A DNA stretch of 64,000 bases, from NCBI RefSeq assembly GCF_000621745.1, contig NZ_KK211339.1, forward strand, positions 123,430 to 187,429, in the 5' to 3' direction. This document shows positions 36,674 to 45,557 of the stretch, piece after piece (the first letter of the stretch is position 1; each line of letters begins with the position of its first letter). Made by a program: the position numbers and the translations under genes. The DNA comes from Clostridium beijerinckii HUN142 (GTDB lineage: Bacteria > Bacillota > Clostridia > Clostridiales > Clostridiaceae). The notes beneath the pieces were generated by a model, which had not been told where the DNA came from, ran no database searches, and saw only the letters and a list, made by a program, of their open reading frames with translations.

Positions 36674-36937
36674 TTATTCCTCCTCCCTGCTACAATTTTC
36701 CCAAGGCCATGGTGTGTTTACCCAAGCTTTTGGATTTTCCACATATGCAGATCCAAAGTTTGTTAATGGGCCAAAGTTTTTTTCATATGCGCTAATTAGT
36801 TCGGTTAGCTTACAAGATACCTTGTTGTAATCTTCTTTAGCGTTTTTATCTTCAGGAAAATTGTCGAGGAATAGGTTTAGTTCTACAGCACAAAACTGAT
36901 AAACTCTTATACTATTTAACATCTCTCGTTGGTTCAT
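36674..36937 (-). CDS. cotJB: Spore coat protein CotJB
   Basis: An 87-residue helical protein with the family pattern REMLNSIRVYQFCAVELNLFLDNFPED and a C-terminus ...ENPKAWVNTPWPWENCSREEE, rich in Trp and Pro as in CotJB. It lies between cotJA and cotJC on the same strand with short gaps. Thought to be needed for assembly of the CotJ complex in the coat. Confidence 0.93.
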   Translation of the reverse strand: MNQREMLNSIRVYQFCAVELNLFLDNFPEDKNAKEDYNKVSCKLTELISAYEKNFGPLTNFGSAYVENPKAWVNTPWPWENCSREEE

Positions 36938-36946
36938 AATATTATA

Positions 36947-37261
36947 TCACCTCTCGTATTTGATTTTCTTGTATTCAAATTCATATTCATGATCATGGTC
37001 ATGTTCGTGTTCATGTTCATGTTCATGATGATCATGTTCACAATCATAGCCTTTATGATCATGCTGTTTTTTATATGGTCTGTAAAGGTCTTTAAATATT
37101 GTTCCTTTTACAAAACCTTCTTTGCAAGAATACAAATTTTCATATTTTTGAGGTAATATATATGCGCGCGCATATTCATATTTTTTTGAATACTCTTTGG
37201 AATATTCCTTTGAATATTCTTTTGATTTACACATACAGTCATCATCGTCGCGTCTGTACAT
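36947..37261 (-). CDS. cotJA: CotJA-like spore coat protein with His-rich tail
   Basis: A 104-residue protein. The CotJA core is ARAYILPQKYENLYSCKEGF and VKGTIFKDLYRPY. It is preceded by a KEYS repeat (KEYSKEYSKEYSKKYEY) and followed by an unusual tail of about 30 residues dominated by His, Glu and Asp (HDHHEHEHEHEHDHDH). The tail could bind metal, possibly feeding Mn to CotJC; that is inference. ATG at 37261 follows AAGGAG by 11 nt; a longer reading from 37315 has no ribosome binding site. Confidence 0.8.
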   Translation of the reverse strand: MYRRDDDDCMCKSKEYSKEYSKEYSKKYEYARAYILPQKYENLYSCKEGFVKGTIFKDLYRPYKKQHDHKGYDCEHDHHEHEHEHEHDHDHEYEFEYKKIKYER

Positions 37262-37400
37262 AAAGGTTAACACTCCTTCATTTGTTGTTTGTTTATATAA
37301 GTATCTTATGCGCATTATGAAATAATGTGATAAATTATAAAATATATTTTAAATTTTTGATACTTATTGTCTTAAAATGCTTATGAAGAAGCATGGTATA

Positions 37401-37440
37401 AAAATAAAGGCAATAGTTAGAAAAAATCTAATCACTGCCC
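37401..37440 (-). terminator. Terminator of the SBP gene
   Basis: On the minus strand GGCAGTGATTAGA pairs with TCTAACTATTGCC, followed by TTTATTTT. Confidence 0.65.
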
Positions 37441-37454
37441 TGTTCTTATTTCAG

Positions 37455-38309
37455 CTAAACATGACCATCTTTAACTGAAACAAAATAATTGCCATTTAAA
37501 CCGTATTTTTCGAGTATTTCAGGAATTGTTTTATCGTATTTCATTTCATCTATTTTTTCATTTATTGCTTTTGCTAAAGTAATATCATTTTTCCTAACAG
37601 CAGCAGCAATTTTACCGGGGGATTCAGGAGTATAATCTGTTGGAGGTAATACTTTCAGATATAAATTATTTTGAGAGATCATATATGAAGCAAAAATAGA
37701 GTCAGTCATTGCAGCATCTATTTTTTTAGTGCTTACTGCTGATAATAGATCATTTTGATTTTTAAATGAAACTACATCTTTGACAATGCCTTCTGTTTTC
37801 CATTTTTTAGCTAATTCTAAAAAGGCTGTTCCTATTTGCGCACCTATTACAGCATTTTTAAAATCTTCCTTAAAGACAATTTTTGATACTTTAGGAGTGA
37901 TTATTGCTTCTGATTCTTTATAGAATATGTTTGTAAACAATGCTTCTTTTTTTCGTTCATCTGTAACATACATTCCACTGGCTACTATATCTATGCTATC
38001 ATCATTATTTAATTGGTTTAATAAATCATCAAATGGAATTTGCTTCATTTCTACCTTTTTTATCCCAAGCCTTTTGGCAGCTTCTCTTATAATTTCTGCA
38101 TCAATTCCAGTAAATTCTTTAGTTTTCGGATCTATGTAGGCAAAAGGAGCATCATTTGAAGATGCAACAACCAGTACCCCTTTTTCTTTTATTATTTCTA
38201 ATCTATCTTTTGACATTTTATTATTGGGTACATTAGCGCTACAAAATATTAACTGAATAAGATTTATTACTAAGATAACTCCAATAACTAACTTCTTATG
38301 AATTTTCAT
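37455..38309 (-). CDS. Amino-acid-type solute-binding lipoprotein (SBP_bac_3), orphan
   Basis: A 284-residue protein with an N-terminal hydrophobic segment ending LIQLIFC|SAN, a plausible lipobox with lipid-anchored Cys23. The family-3 binding fold follows: GVLVVASSNDAPFAYID...GIDAEIIREAAKRLGIKKVEMKQIPFDDLL, and VIGAQIGTAFLELA in the second lobe. This class usually binds polar amino acids for ABC importers or sensor proteins. No permease or ATPase is adjacent, so it uses a partner elsewhere or serves as a sensor. Confidence 0.8.
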   Translation of the reverse strand: MKIHKKLVIGVILVINLIQLIFCSANVPNNKMSKDRLEIIKEKGVLVVASSNDAPFAYIDPKTKEFTGIDAEIIREAAKRLGIKKVEMKQIPFDDLLNQLNNDDSIDIVASGMYVTDERKKEALFTNIFYKESEAIITPKVSKIVFKEDFKNAVIGAQIGTAFLELAKKWKTEGIVKDVVSFKNQNDLLSAVSTKKIDAAMTDSIFASYMISQNNLYLKVLPPTDYTPESPGKIAAAVRKNDITLAKAINEKIDEMKYDKTIPEILEKYGLNGNYFVSVKDGHV

Positions 38310-38374
38310 ATGCTAAATTTCTCCTTTATATTATTATCTTAACTTAATATAAAATTATTCATTAAAGAAATCCA

Positions 38375-38460
38375 ATATATATGTTGCAATTCACAATTAA
38401 GACTAAAATTCTTGCAATATTTTTAGAATTATGATGTGGAATTATTTTTGCAATACATAA
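38375..38460 (+). repeat. Palindromic dispersed repeat, copy B1
   Basis: TATATGTTGCAATTCACAATTA at the left and ATTTTTGCAATACATA at the right mark the ends. Between them is ACTAAAATTCTTGCAATATTTTTAGAATTATGATG. It matches B2 in the same orientation and B3/B4 in the opposite one. Confidence 0.75.
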
Positions 38461-38626
38461 TAAATTAAAAGATTTTTTGTAATTAAGATAATGTTAAGAA
38501 AAGGAAGGTATAATAAAAGGTGGTAAAAATATCGATAAATATTTATGGTATATATGGAAATTGAGTTTATATATTTTTGTTTTAATTGAGAATTTAATTT
38601 GATGCAGTACAAAATGTGAATTTTTT

Positions 38627-38730
38627 ATTCTCTAGGAAATTATATTAATGGACAATCTGCGGATAATTTATAAGAAAGGATGATTCAGAAGGTTGACTTT
38701 TAAAAGAGAATAAAAAAAAGAAAATATAGC
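38627..38730 (+). repeat. Dispersed intergenic repeat, copy E1
   Basis: Common to E1-E3: ATTCTCTAGGAA.TTATATT, then C.GATAA, then GAATAAAAAAGAAAATATAG. Here a TGCGGATAA motif lies within. No coding potential. The whole 38310-38905 gap otherwise holds only repeat B1. Confidence 0.6.
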
Positions 38731-38905
38731 TGTTATATAATAATATTAGTAGCTAAGTTATAATTATAGACTTAACTAAATAATTATTTATCTTATAATG
38801 TATTATTTTGTTGAAAAAGAGGAATTCAGAGCTGATTATCGAATAATAAATAATAGTAGATTTGGCTTATGGTCAAACAATAAATATATGGGGTGAAAGT
38901 CACGA

Positions 38906-40240
38906 ATGGAGTGTCTATTAGAAATAAGCAATAATTTTTCATCTTGGGATGATTTTACATCTACTATAAATGAAAATCCAACAGCGAGACAAATTACATT
39001 GGAGTCATGGAAAAGATGTGAGAAGTTAGGAATGAATCCTAACGAAGTAAAATTTGAGTTTTTATCAAGCGGGGATGTTGAAAAAAAGAAAAAGGAAAAC
39101 TCTAAATTGACAGAAGTATCAAGTTTGTACATGGATTCACTATCTATGAGTTTAGTAAATATTCCGCATATAATTGCTTTATCAGATAATGATGGATGGA
39201 TCATTGATTTTAGAGAAAAGACTGAAGAACAGGGTGGAATAATAGAAGGTTTTTCTCTTGGGGTAAATTGGTCAGAAGAAAATGTTGGAAATAATGGAAT
39301 AGGCACTGCATTGGCACTGGGGCAGCCAATTTTGGTGTATGGGGAAGAACATTATGGTATGCCTGATTGTAAGTGTGGTTGTATAGGTGTGCCAATTATA
39401 AATAATGAAAATGTGATAGGGGCAATTGGGATAAGTGTTCCAGTTGAACATATGAATCCGATAAAATTACATTCTCTTATAGCGTGCATAAATTCAATTG
39501 AGACAGCTATGAAATATATTAGCGATAAATTTAGTAATACATCAACTGGAATCAATTTAGCTGCAACAAGTGAATTAATTGCAACAGCTGTTCACGATCT
39601 TAAAAATCCACTATCTGTAGTTAGAGGCTTAGGTCAGCTTGGTATAGCAACTTCAGATAAAGCTAGAATGGATAATTATTTCAATAGAATAATTAAGCAA
39701 GTTGACGAAATGAATGATATGGTAGTTGAACTTTTAAGTATATTTAAACCAGAAGAGCTCACACCACAGAAGGTAACTACTCTAATAAAAGATGTTTTAA
39801 ACTCTTTTCAGCCTATTTGCACTCATAAAAATATAAAGTTATCATTGATAGACAATGTAGATGAATATGCAAACATATCAAAAAAGCTTTTGAAGAGGGC
39901 AATCGAGAATCTTATAAATAATGCAATTCAAGCAATGGATAATGGTGGGTCAATTGAAGTTATAACTGAAAAGTATAAAAATTCTATACTTATTATAATT
40001 AAAGATACTGCTGGTGGCATTCCTGAGGAAATAAATAAGACTTTATTTGAACCTTTTTCTTTTAAGAGAAGTGGAGGAACGGGGCTTGGCTTGTTTATGG
40101 TATATCATACAATTACTAATATTCATAATGGTAAGATATGGTTTGATACAGAACTTGGTAATGGAACAACATTTTTTATGAAGTTACCAATAATAAAAAA
40201 TGTTGAAAATGTCTCAGTTAGGCAGTTCGAGTTGACTTAA
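38906..40240 (+). CDS. GAF-domain sensor histidine kinase
   Basis: A 444-residue soluble kinase. Residues about 25-215 resemble the sensor half of AcoR-type activators (ESWKRCEKLGMNPNEV, then GAF with NWSEENVGNNGIGTAL and CGCIGVPIINNENVIGAIGISVP). The HisKA box TAVHDLKNPLSVVRG has His230. HATPase_c shows RAIENLINNAIQAMDNGG, IKDTAGGIPEE and GGTGLGLFMVY. No response regulator is adjacent. The cysteines in the GAF segment PDCKCGC could sense redox state or a metal; that is inference. AcoR-like sensor fused to a kinase, not to a sigma54 ATPase, is the notable feature. Confidence 0.85.
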   Translation: MECLLEISNNFSSWDDFTSTINENPTARQITLESWKRCEKLGMNPNEVKFEFLSSGDVEKKKKENSKLTEVSSLYMDSLSMSLVNIPHIIALSDNDGWIIDFREKTEEQGGIIEGFSLGVNWSEENVGNNGIGTALALGQPILVYGEEHYGMPDCKCGCIGVPIINNENVIGAIGISVPVEHMNPIKLHSLIACINSIETAMKYISDKFSNTSTGINLAATSELIATAVHDLKNPLSVVRGLGQLGIATSDKARMDNYFNRIIKQVDEMNDMVVELLSIFKPEELTPQKVTTLIKDVLNSFQPICTHKNIKLSLIDNVDEYANISKKLLKRAIENLINNAIQAMDNGGSIEVITEKYKNSILIIIKDTAGGIPEEINKTLFEPFSFKRSGGTGLGLFMVYHTITNIHNGKIWFDTELGNGTTFFMKLPIIKNVENVSVRQFELT

Positions 40241-40432
40241 TTAAATTAAGTTTTCATATGCTGCTATATTGGCTTATTTAAAATTATAATTTTGTAAAAG
40301 ATATTTGAATAAATTTATAAATAAAGTTTAACAATTTACGAAACTAACTATATTTTGATGTATCATTAAAATGATAATAAAACGATATTTTGTGTATCAC
40401 TAAAATAAGAATAAAGTGAAAGGATTAGATTT

Positions 40433-40540
40433 ATGTCAAAAGTATTAAAATTAATAAAGTACTTTTTAGGATTTATTGGACTTACGGGTTTAATTTATAT
40501 ATTTATTTATTATTCTGTAATAAGTAAATTAACTACATAA
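40433..40540 (+). CDS. Small single-span membrane protein, 35 aa
   Basis: AAAGGA lies 8 nt before ATG. The product MSKVLKLIKYFLGFIGLTGL then IYIFIYYSVISKLTT is a positively charged N-terminus followed by one hydrophobic helix. It is the only reading here with a proper ribosome binding site, in the 310 bp between the GAF kinase and the next repeats. Function unknown; it might modulate a membrane protein. Confidence 0.5.
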   Translation: MSKVLKLIKYFLGFIGLTGLIYIFIYYSVISKLTT

Positions 40541-40549
40541 TTTGAAAGT

Positions 40550-40635
40550 ATATATGTTGCAATTCACAATTACGGCTAAAATTCTTGCAAGATTTTTAGA
40601 ATTATGATGAAGAATTATTTTTGCAACATATATAT
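40550..40635 (+). repeat. Palindromic dispersed repeat, copy B2
   Basis: ATATATGTTGCAATTCACAAT opens and TTTTTGCAACATATATAT closes the element, so the ends are inverted repeats. The interior matches B1 and, in reverse complement, B3. Confidence 0.8.
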
Positions 40636-40818
40636 AATAATAATAATAATAATATTTTTTGAATTTCATTAAGCTAATGTTAAGGTAGTACAAGTATAAT
40701 AAAACTTGTAAAAAAGTTTTTTTCATTTTCATTTCTTAATAATATAAAAAAGATGCTGTCATTAATTTGGCTGCATTTTTTTGTGAATTTTACTTGATAG
40801 TAAAATTTGTTTGAAATT

Positions 40819-41127
40819 TATAGATAAACAACTTTAAAACTAGATTTATGTTATAACTTACCGAAATCATAAATATTTTGTTCCGAAAAGCTATGAAAAT
40901 ATCGCTGAAGATTCTAAGCAGCAGATTTCACCACTTTAGCATGCTCCCACTTTCAGCGTGACAAGCTAAAGTGGAACAACCTACAACTAAGAATCTTAGC
41001 AGCTCATTTTCAAATGTTTTCTACACAAATATATTTATGATTTCTAGTGAAGATATGAACTTAAAGTTTTAGCGATTTTGTAAATATGTTCATCTAATAA
41101 GTCGAATTCCTAAATGGGTTATCTATA
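40819..41127 (+). mobile_element. MITE family C, copy C1 (309 bp)
   Basis: The ends are TATAGATAAACAAC and ...GGGTTATCTATA, matching the IS630-element end at 63682. The interior is strongly palindromic: GAAGATTCTAAG...AGCATGCTCCCACTTTCAGC...AAGCTAAAGTGG...CTTAGCAGC. C2 shares most of it in the same orientation and C3 in the reverse. No gene. Confidence 0.8.
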
Positions 41128-41134
41128 ATAATAT

Positions 41135-41170
41135 AAGGCTATGTTTAATATAATGTTGAAATATAGCCTT
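41135..41170. terminator. Hairpin AAGGCTAT/ATAGCCTT
   Basis: An 8-bp stem with a 20-nt loop, close to the hairpin at about 31486-31525 including the loop text. A-tracts follow on the plus side, so on the minus strand it does not terminate the methyltransferase gene in the classic way. Repeat-like. Confidence 0.4.
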
Positions 41171-41213
41171 AAAAATTATAAAAAGTTTAGTAGCTAAATT
41201 TAGTAGAAAACTA

Positions 41214-42077
41214 TTATAACTTTTCCACATAAATCATTCTCTCTACTGGAGTTGAAGCAAGCTTACGGCCAGTAGGTTTAACATATTTCTGAGCTATTTC
41301 CTCGTAACTTATATCCTCAATTACTTGCCAACCATACTCTTTAAGAAAATTTGGCCATGTTTCTGGCTCCATGCCAAAAAGCCAGATATTATTTGTTACA
41401 TAATCTTTATACATCTTATCCCATCCATACATATTGCGGCCTTCTATAAAATCTTTAAGAACATAAGTGAAAGCAAGACGGCTACCTGGTGCAGCTTTAG
41501 CAAGAAAGTCAAAAGTTGCTCTAATTCCATCTTCAGTTAAATATTGCGTAACACCTTCCCATATAAAAAATGTCTTCTTATATATTGAGTATCCATAAGA
41601 ATACAATATGGTACTTATATCTTCATGGTCGAAGTCTATTGATACAAGTTTTACATTTGACGGAATGCTTGCGAATATCTTACCAAGCTGGGTTTTCTTA
41701 GTTTCAATGTTTGTAGGCTGGTCTAGTTCCCAAACAGGAACGTGTGACAGTTCTTGTAATCTAAATGATCGAGTATCAAATCCAGCGCCTAAATTCACTA
41801 CCGCTTCGATATCATTAACTGAATCTATTAATTTTTCATCTATATATTTCTTTCTGCACATCATGCAACTCCAGAGACCTGGAAATGTTTTTTCGGTTAT
41901 TTTAACCATCCAATCCCTGACTGAGTTAAGACGCATCACCTTTAAAAAGACTCCGCCAGAAGGTATTAATCGATGTGCCAAGTTATCCACGATAATGCGT
42001 TCTTCTTGTGGAAAATATTGTTCTATAGCTACAATTGATATTGGACCTGAACCTGTTTTACCTGCTGCTTTTGCCAT
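41214..42077 (-). CDS. SAM-dependent methyltransferase, LCMT/TIGR00027-like
   Basis: A 287-residue class I methyltransferase. The SAM site VVNLGAGFDTRSFRL near residue 93 and the acidic strand VPVWELDQP near 115 match the leucine-carboxyl-methyltransferase-like group (Ppm1/TIGR00027), as does IWEGVTQYLTEDGIRATF. GGAGG lies 8 nt before ATG 42077. Bacterial members usually modify secondary metabolites; the substrate here is unknown. It is flanked by repeats on both sides and has no operon partner, suggesting acquired DNA. Confidence 0.8.
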   Translation of the reverse strand: MAKAAGKTGSGPISIVAIEQYFPQEERIIVDNLAHRLIPSGGVFLKVMRLNSVRDWMVKITEKTFPGLWSCMMCRKKYIDEKLIDSVNDIEAVVNLGAGFDTRSFRLQELSHVPVWELDQPTNIETKKTQLGKIFASIPSNVKLVSIDFDHEDISTILYSYGYSIYKKTFFIWEGVTQYLTEDGIRATFDFLAKAAPGSRLAFTYVLKDFIEGRNMYGWDKMYKDYVTNNIWLFGMEPETWPNFLKEYGWQVIEDISYEEIAQKYVKPTGRKLASTPVERMIYVEKL

Positions 42078-42298
42078 AATATTCACCTCCATATACTTAA
42101 TAAAGCACTATGATTTTATAATAATAAAATATAAAGTTTTAATATTTATTTAGTGATCTATAGTGAAATTGCTTAAAAAGATTTAAAAGTTATTATTAAT
42201 TAATACTAGGATGCTAATTTTTCTTTCATTTTATGTAATTATGACGTAATAGTAGATTACTATTATTTATTAGACTATAGTTTTTTAATAGCACTTAT

Positions 42299-42408
42299 TA
42301 TAAAAATATCACACATGACATGCATATATTGGCTCTCTATTTCTAAGTCTTTTATTCCGCTATATGAGTGTTCTAGATTGCTTTGAAATATAAAATTTTT
42401 AGCTTGTC
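42299..42408 (-). mobile_element. IS1595 end remnant
   Basis: AAAATATCACACATG followed by TTGGCTCTCTAT and the next ~70 bases match 32246-32355, the 3' end of the IS1595-type transposase and its outer end. It breaks off at 42408, where a family-C MITE sequence begins. Confidence 0.7.
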
Positions 42409-42720
42409 AAACTGAAAGGTAGAGCATCCTAAAGAGGATACAACCTTCAACTTAGAACTATCCTGCGAAAATTTCATTAGTCCGCTGGAACAAATTTGTA
42501 TCTAATTTCAGCTGATATCCACATAAGTTCAACTCTCATTGCTGAACCCCATATAAATAAAACAATTATAAGCTGGATTTATACTATGAAATATATACTA
42601 ACTAGAAATCTTAGAATCATCCATCATAACTTCCTTAGAAACTGGAACAACAGCATAATTCTTATTTCGGTGAGCTATATACATAAGTTCAGGTTTTAGT
42701 TGGATTATTTCTATAATTAT
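42409..42720. mobile_element. Decayed family-C MITE sequences (C5)
   Basis: AGCTTGTCAAACTGAAAGG...AGAGCAT matches the centre of C1/C3. 42486-42565 (GGAACAAATTTGTATCTAATTTCAGCTGATATCC...) matches 54095-54175 over about 80 bases. 42600-42720 resembles parts of C6. No gene is present in 42093-42844. Confidence 0.6.
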
Positions 42721-42844
42721 TTTTCAAAAAGGTATTTACAAATAAAGTTAATAGAGTTAATATTAATACATAGAATCAAATTGATATTATCTAAATGATA
42801 AATAGCAAGTAAAATAATTTTTCTAATATATAGAGGTGGGTAAG

Positions 42845-43738
42845 TTGGATAAAGAACTAGCAGATAAAAATGAAAGAGAATTTTTAAGTGAATATGATGT
42901 AAATATTTATGATAGGCCAAGTGTTACAAATGATATTATTATATTTACAACTGGTGATAGGATAGAAAAGAATTCAAGAAAAGTACCAAAGAAAGGAATG
43001 CAGGTTCTCTTAATTAAAAGAGATGATTATCCTCATAAAGGAAAATGGGCAATTCCAGGAGGCTTTGTTAAAAATGATGAAAGTCTAGAAGATGGAGCAC
43101 TAAGAAAGCTGAAAGAAGAAACAGGAATAGATAATGTATATACTGAGCAGTTATATACTTTTGGAGAAGTTAATAGAGATCCAAGGACAAGAGTAATCAG
43201 CATCGGAAATATAGCATTAATATCGAAAGAAGATATTAGATTTGGTGATTATAAAGATAGGAAAGAATCAAAGTGGTTTTGGGTAGAAAAGAATTTAATT
43301 GATTCTAAAAAAGATGATACGCATACCATAAATAAATATATTCTAAAATTTGAAAGTGAAGATGAAGAAATAAAATTTAATTATGAAATAATAGAAAAAA
43401 TAGAAAGAACTATTTTTAGGAAAAAGGAAAATAGTTATAAGACGTTAAATGAAAGTAATGATGAATTAGCTTTTGATCATTATAAAATAATAGATTATGC
43501 AGTAGACAGAATTAGAAATAAAATAGAATATACGCCAATTGCATTAAATCTTTTGCCTAGATTATTTACAGTTAAAGAACTTCAAAATGTATATGAAGCA
43601 ATAATGGGAAGAGAAATCTTGAATTTTAGAAGAAAAATGGAAGATATGATTATAGAAACTGATGAAAAAATAGAGGGGAAACCTTTTAGACCTGCTAAAG
43701 TATTTAAATTTAATGAAAACTGGGAACATAATTTCTAA
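42845..43738 (+). CDS. nrtR: NrtR-like Nudix transcriptional regulator of NAD metabolism
   Basis: A 297-residue protein: Nudix domain (about 20-165) plus a C-terminal winged helix (about 215-290). The latter reads PIALNLLPRLFTVKELQNVYEAIMG then LNFRRKMEDM and RPAKVFKF, diagnostic of NrtR. The Nudix box GFVKNDESLEDGALRKLKEETGI (residues 73-95 region) has Lys where REUXEE needs its first Glu, so hydrolysis is probably weak while ADP-ribose binding may persist. NrtR proteins repress NAD genes and respond to ADP-ribose, NAD or relatives. TTG at 42845 follows GAGGTG by 6 nt. It heads the block of NAD genes through 51304. Confidence 0.85.
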   Translation: MDKELADKNEREFLSEYDVNIYDRPSVTNDIIIFTTGDRIEKNSRKVPKKGMQVLLIKRDDYPHKGKWAIPGGFVKNDESLEDGALRKLKEETGIDNVYTEQLYTFGEVNRDPRTRVISIGNIALISKEDIRFGDYKDRKESKWFWVEKNLIDSKKDDTHTINKYILKFESEDEEIKFNYEIIEKIERTIFRKKENSYKTLNESNDELAFDHYKIIDYAVDRIRNKIEYTPIALNLLPRLFTVKELQNVYEAIMGREILNFRRKMEDMIIETDEKIEGKPFRPAKVFKFNENWEHNF

Positions 43739-43807
43739 ACTAAATTTAAGTTATTAATAAAATTTAAGGATAGAGAATTGAGATTTAATATGAGAGGGGA
43801 TAATTAA

Positions 43808-44608
43808 ATGATTTTTTTAAATGACAAAGAAATAAATATTAAAAAATTTCCTAATGGAGAAAGTTTAATAAATAGTCAGGAGTTGAATATTAAAGAATGG
43901 GTAAATACCATTAAGCTCAAATTTGAAAGTGATAATGATATAACTCATTTGATATTTTTAAAGGAGCATTTGGATGAATCAAATATTAAATGCAATCTTA
44001 TAATTCCCTATATGCCTTATAGCAGAATGGACAGAACCGAAGGAGTGACTGTATTTACCCTAAAGCATTTATGCAGACTTATCAATTATTTGAATTTTGA
44101 AGAAGTAACAATTTATGAACCACATTCAGATGTATGTGTCGCATTGCTAGACAGGGTTAAAGTTATAAACATGTCTGCAATATTAGCAAAAAATTTATTA
44201 GAAAAAGTAGATGATAAAAAAGATTCAGTTTATTTAGTTTATCCAGATGCAGGTGCAGCTAAGAGATATGGGAAACAAATTAAATATGAAAAAATATTAA
44301 CTGCAAACAAAGAAAGGGATTTTAAAACTGGATTTATAAATAAGCTTGAAATAAACGGAACTGTAGAAAGTAAAAATTTTAAAGCTATTATTGTAGATGA
44401 TCTATGTTCTAAGGGTGGAACCTTTATTTTAACAGCTAAAAAGCTTAAAGGAATGGGAGCTTCCGAGATTTATTTGGTGGTAACACATTGTGAGGATACA
44501 ATTTTTGATGGAGAAATTTTAAAGACTGATTTAATTACTAAGGTATTTACTACTAACAGCATTTTATCTAAAGAGCACGAGAAGCTTGAGATATCCTCTA
44601 TTGTATAA
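43808..44608 (+). CDS. prs: Short ribose-phosphate pyrophosphokinase-like protein
   Basis: A 266-residue PRPP-synthetase-family protein, shorter than the usual 310-320. It has CNLIIPYMPYSRMDRTEGVTVFTLKHL (ATP/flexible region) and the PRPP-binding loop KAIIVDDLCSKGGTF near residue 200. The first strand differs from housekeeping Prs. Phage and plasmid NAD-salvage cassettes encode a similar short Prs beside NAMPT, giving PRPP for nicotinamide conversion. That role fits here: NAMPT lies two genes on. GAGGGG precedes ATG. The gap to nrtR is 69 bp. Confidence 0.82.
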   Translation: MIFLNDKEINIKKFPNGESLINSQELNIKEWVNTIKLKFESDNDITHLIFLKEHLDESNIKCNLIIPYMPYSRMDRTEGVTVFTLKHLCRLINYLNFEEVTIYEPHSDVCVALLDRVKVINMSAILAKNLLEKVDDKKDSVYLVYPDAGAAKRYGKQIKYEKILTANKERDFKTGFINKLEINGTVESKNFKAIIVDDLCSKGGTFILTAKKLKGMGASEIYLVVTHCEDTIFDGEILKTDLITKVFTTNSILSKEHEKLEISSIV

Positions 44609-44618
44609 CTAAATGAAT

Positions 44619-44721
44619 AATATATATGTTGCAAAAATAATTCTTCATCATAATTATAAAAATACTGCAAGAATTTTAACCGTAATTGTGAAATGTGCAT
44701 TGTGAATTGCAACATGTATAT
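44619..44721 (+). repeat. Palindromic dispersed repeat, copy B3 (reverse)
   Basis: TATATATGTTGCAAAAATAATT opens and GTGAATTGCAACATGTATATT closes it. The interior is the reverse complement of B2 with an extra GTGAAATGTGCATT segment shared with B4. Confidence 0.8.
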
Positions 44722-44773
44722 TTAAGATAGAAAGTTAAATATTTAAAAATGAACCAAGTTAAATTGTTAAGAA

Positions 44774-44850
44774 TAAATAAATTTAAGAATTTAAGAATTT
44801 AAGAATTTAAGAATAAAGGAATATAGGAATTTAAGAATTTAAATTTTTAA
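44774..44850 (+). repeat. Short tandem repeats of TTTAAGAA
   Basis: Four to five 8-10-nt units (AATTTAAGAATTTAAGAATTT) run head to tail, then degenerate. Low-complexity DNA in the gap between prs and pncA. Confidence 0.7.
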
Positions 44851-44927
44851 CAATGAAAGAACTTAAGAAGTTAAAATTGAAAATATTTTTAAAGAAAAAA
44901 GTATAAAAAGTTAACATTTGTAGTGTT

Positions 44928-44941
44928 CTCAATGCTTTGAG
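44928..44941 (+). promoter_or_regulatory. Candidate operator upstream of pncA-nadV
   Basis: CTCAA-TGCT-TTGAG, an inverted repeat about 65 bp before the pncA start, sits where a promoter would be expected after the repeat-filled gap. It could be an NrtR or other site; the binding motif of this NrtR is not known to me. Confidence 0.3.
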
Positions 44942-45006
44942 CGAGTACATCATACAGATAATCAGAGTATTTTCAAAATTAAATTATAGAGATTGGGGAG
45001 ACGATT

Positions 45007-45546
45007 ATGAATAAATTATTAGTGGTTATAGATTATCAAAAAGATTTTGTTGATGGAGCTTTAGGATTTAAGAAAGCGGAAACCTTAGAACAAGGCATTT
45101 ATGATAAAGTAAAAAAATATTTGGAAAATGGTGATAAAGTTTTATTCACTTATGATACTCACTTTGAAAATTATTTAGAAACAAGAGAAGGAAAGAATTT
45201 ACCTGTACCTCATTGTTATATAGATACTGAAGGTCACGAGCTTTATGGAAAGTTAAAAGAATTTGTAGGAGTAGAAAATACTCTTCATTATAATAAAAAC
45301 TCCTTTGGAATAGCACCAGCGGATATGTTAAAGATATCAAAGGATATTGGCGAGGATATAGATGAAATAGAGTTAGTTGGAGTCGTAACAAACATGTGTG
45401 TAATTAGTAATGTAGTTACATTTCAATCTCAATATATAAATGCAAATTTAAGTGTAGATGGAACTTTATGTGCAAGTTTTGATGATAGTCTTCATGATAA
45501 AGCACTAGATGTAATTGAAGCACTAAGTGTTAAAGTTAAAAGATAG
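45007..45546 (+). CDS. pncA: Nicotinamidase (isochorismatase family)
   Basis: A 179-residue cysteine hydrolase. The catalytic triad is visible: Asp9 (VVIDYQKDF), Lys97 (YNKNSFG) and Cys131 (GVVTNMCVISN, with the cis-peptide VT). The metal-binding set DTHFENY...LPVPHC (Asp51, His53, His69) is typical of nicotinamidases. It converts nicotinamide to nicotinate. GGGGAG precedes ATG. It lies 11 bp before the NAMPT-type gene; having both a deamidase and an amide-using transferase in one operon is unusual, and the two would compete for nicotinamide. Confidence 0.85.
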   Translation: MNKLLVVIDYQKDFVDGALGFKKAETLEQGIYDKVKKYLENGDKVLFTYDTHFENYLETREGKNLPVPHCYIDTEGHELYGKLKEFVGVENTLHYNKNSFGIAPADMLKISKDIGEDIDEIELVGVVTNMCVISNVVTFQSQYINANLSVDGTLCASFDDSLHDKALDVIEALSVKVKR

Positions 45547-45557
45547 GAGAGATATAA

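Noticed and set aside
36929..37156. Met/Phe-rich 75-codon frame opposite cotJA
   Set aside because: It is the antisense of the His-rich tail (CATGAT repeats) and looks like a membrane protein only by codon accident.
42409..42720. Possible CRISPR-like or tandem repeats in the repeat-rich gaps
   Set aside because: Repeats here are dispersed, inverted and of unequal length with no regular spacers; they are MITE remnants.
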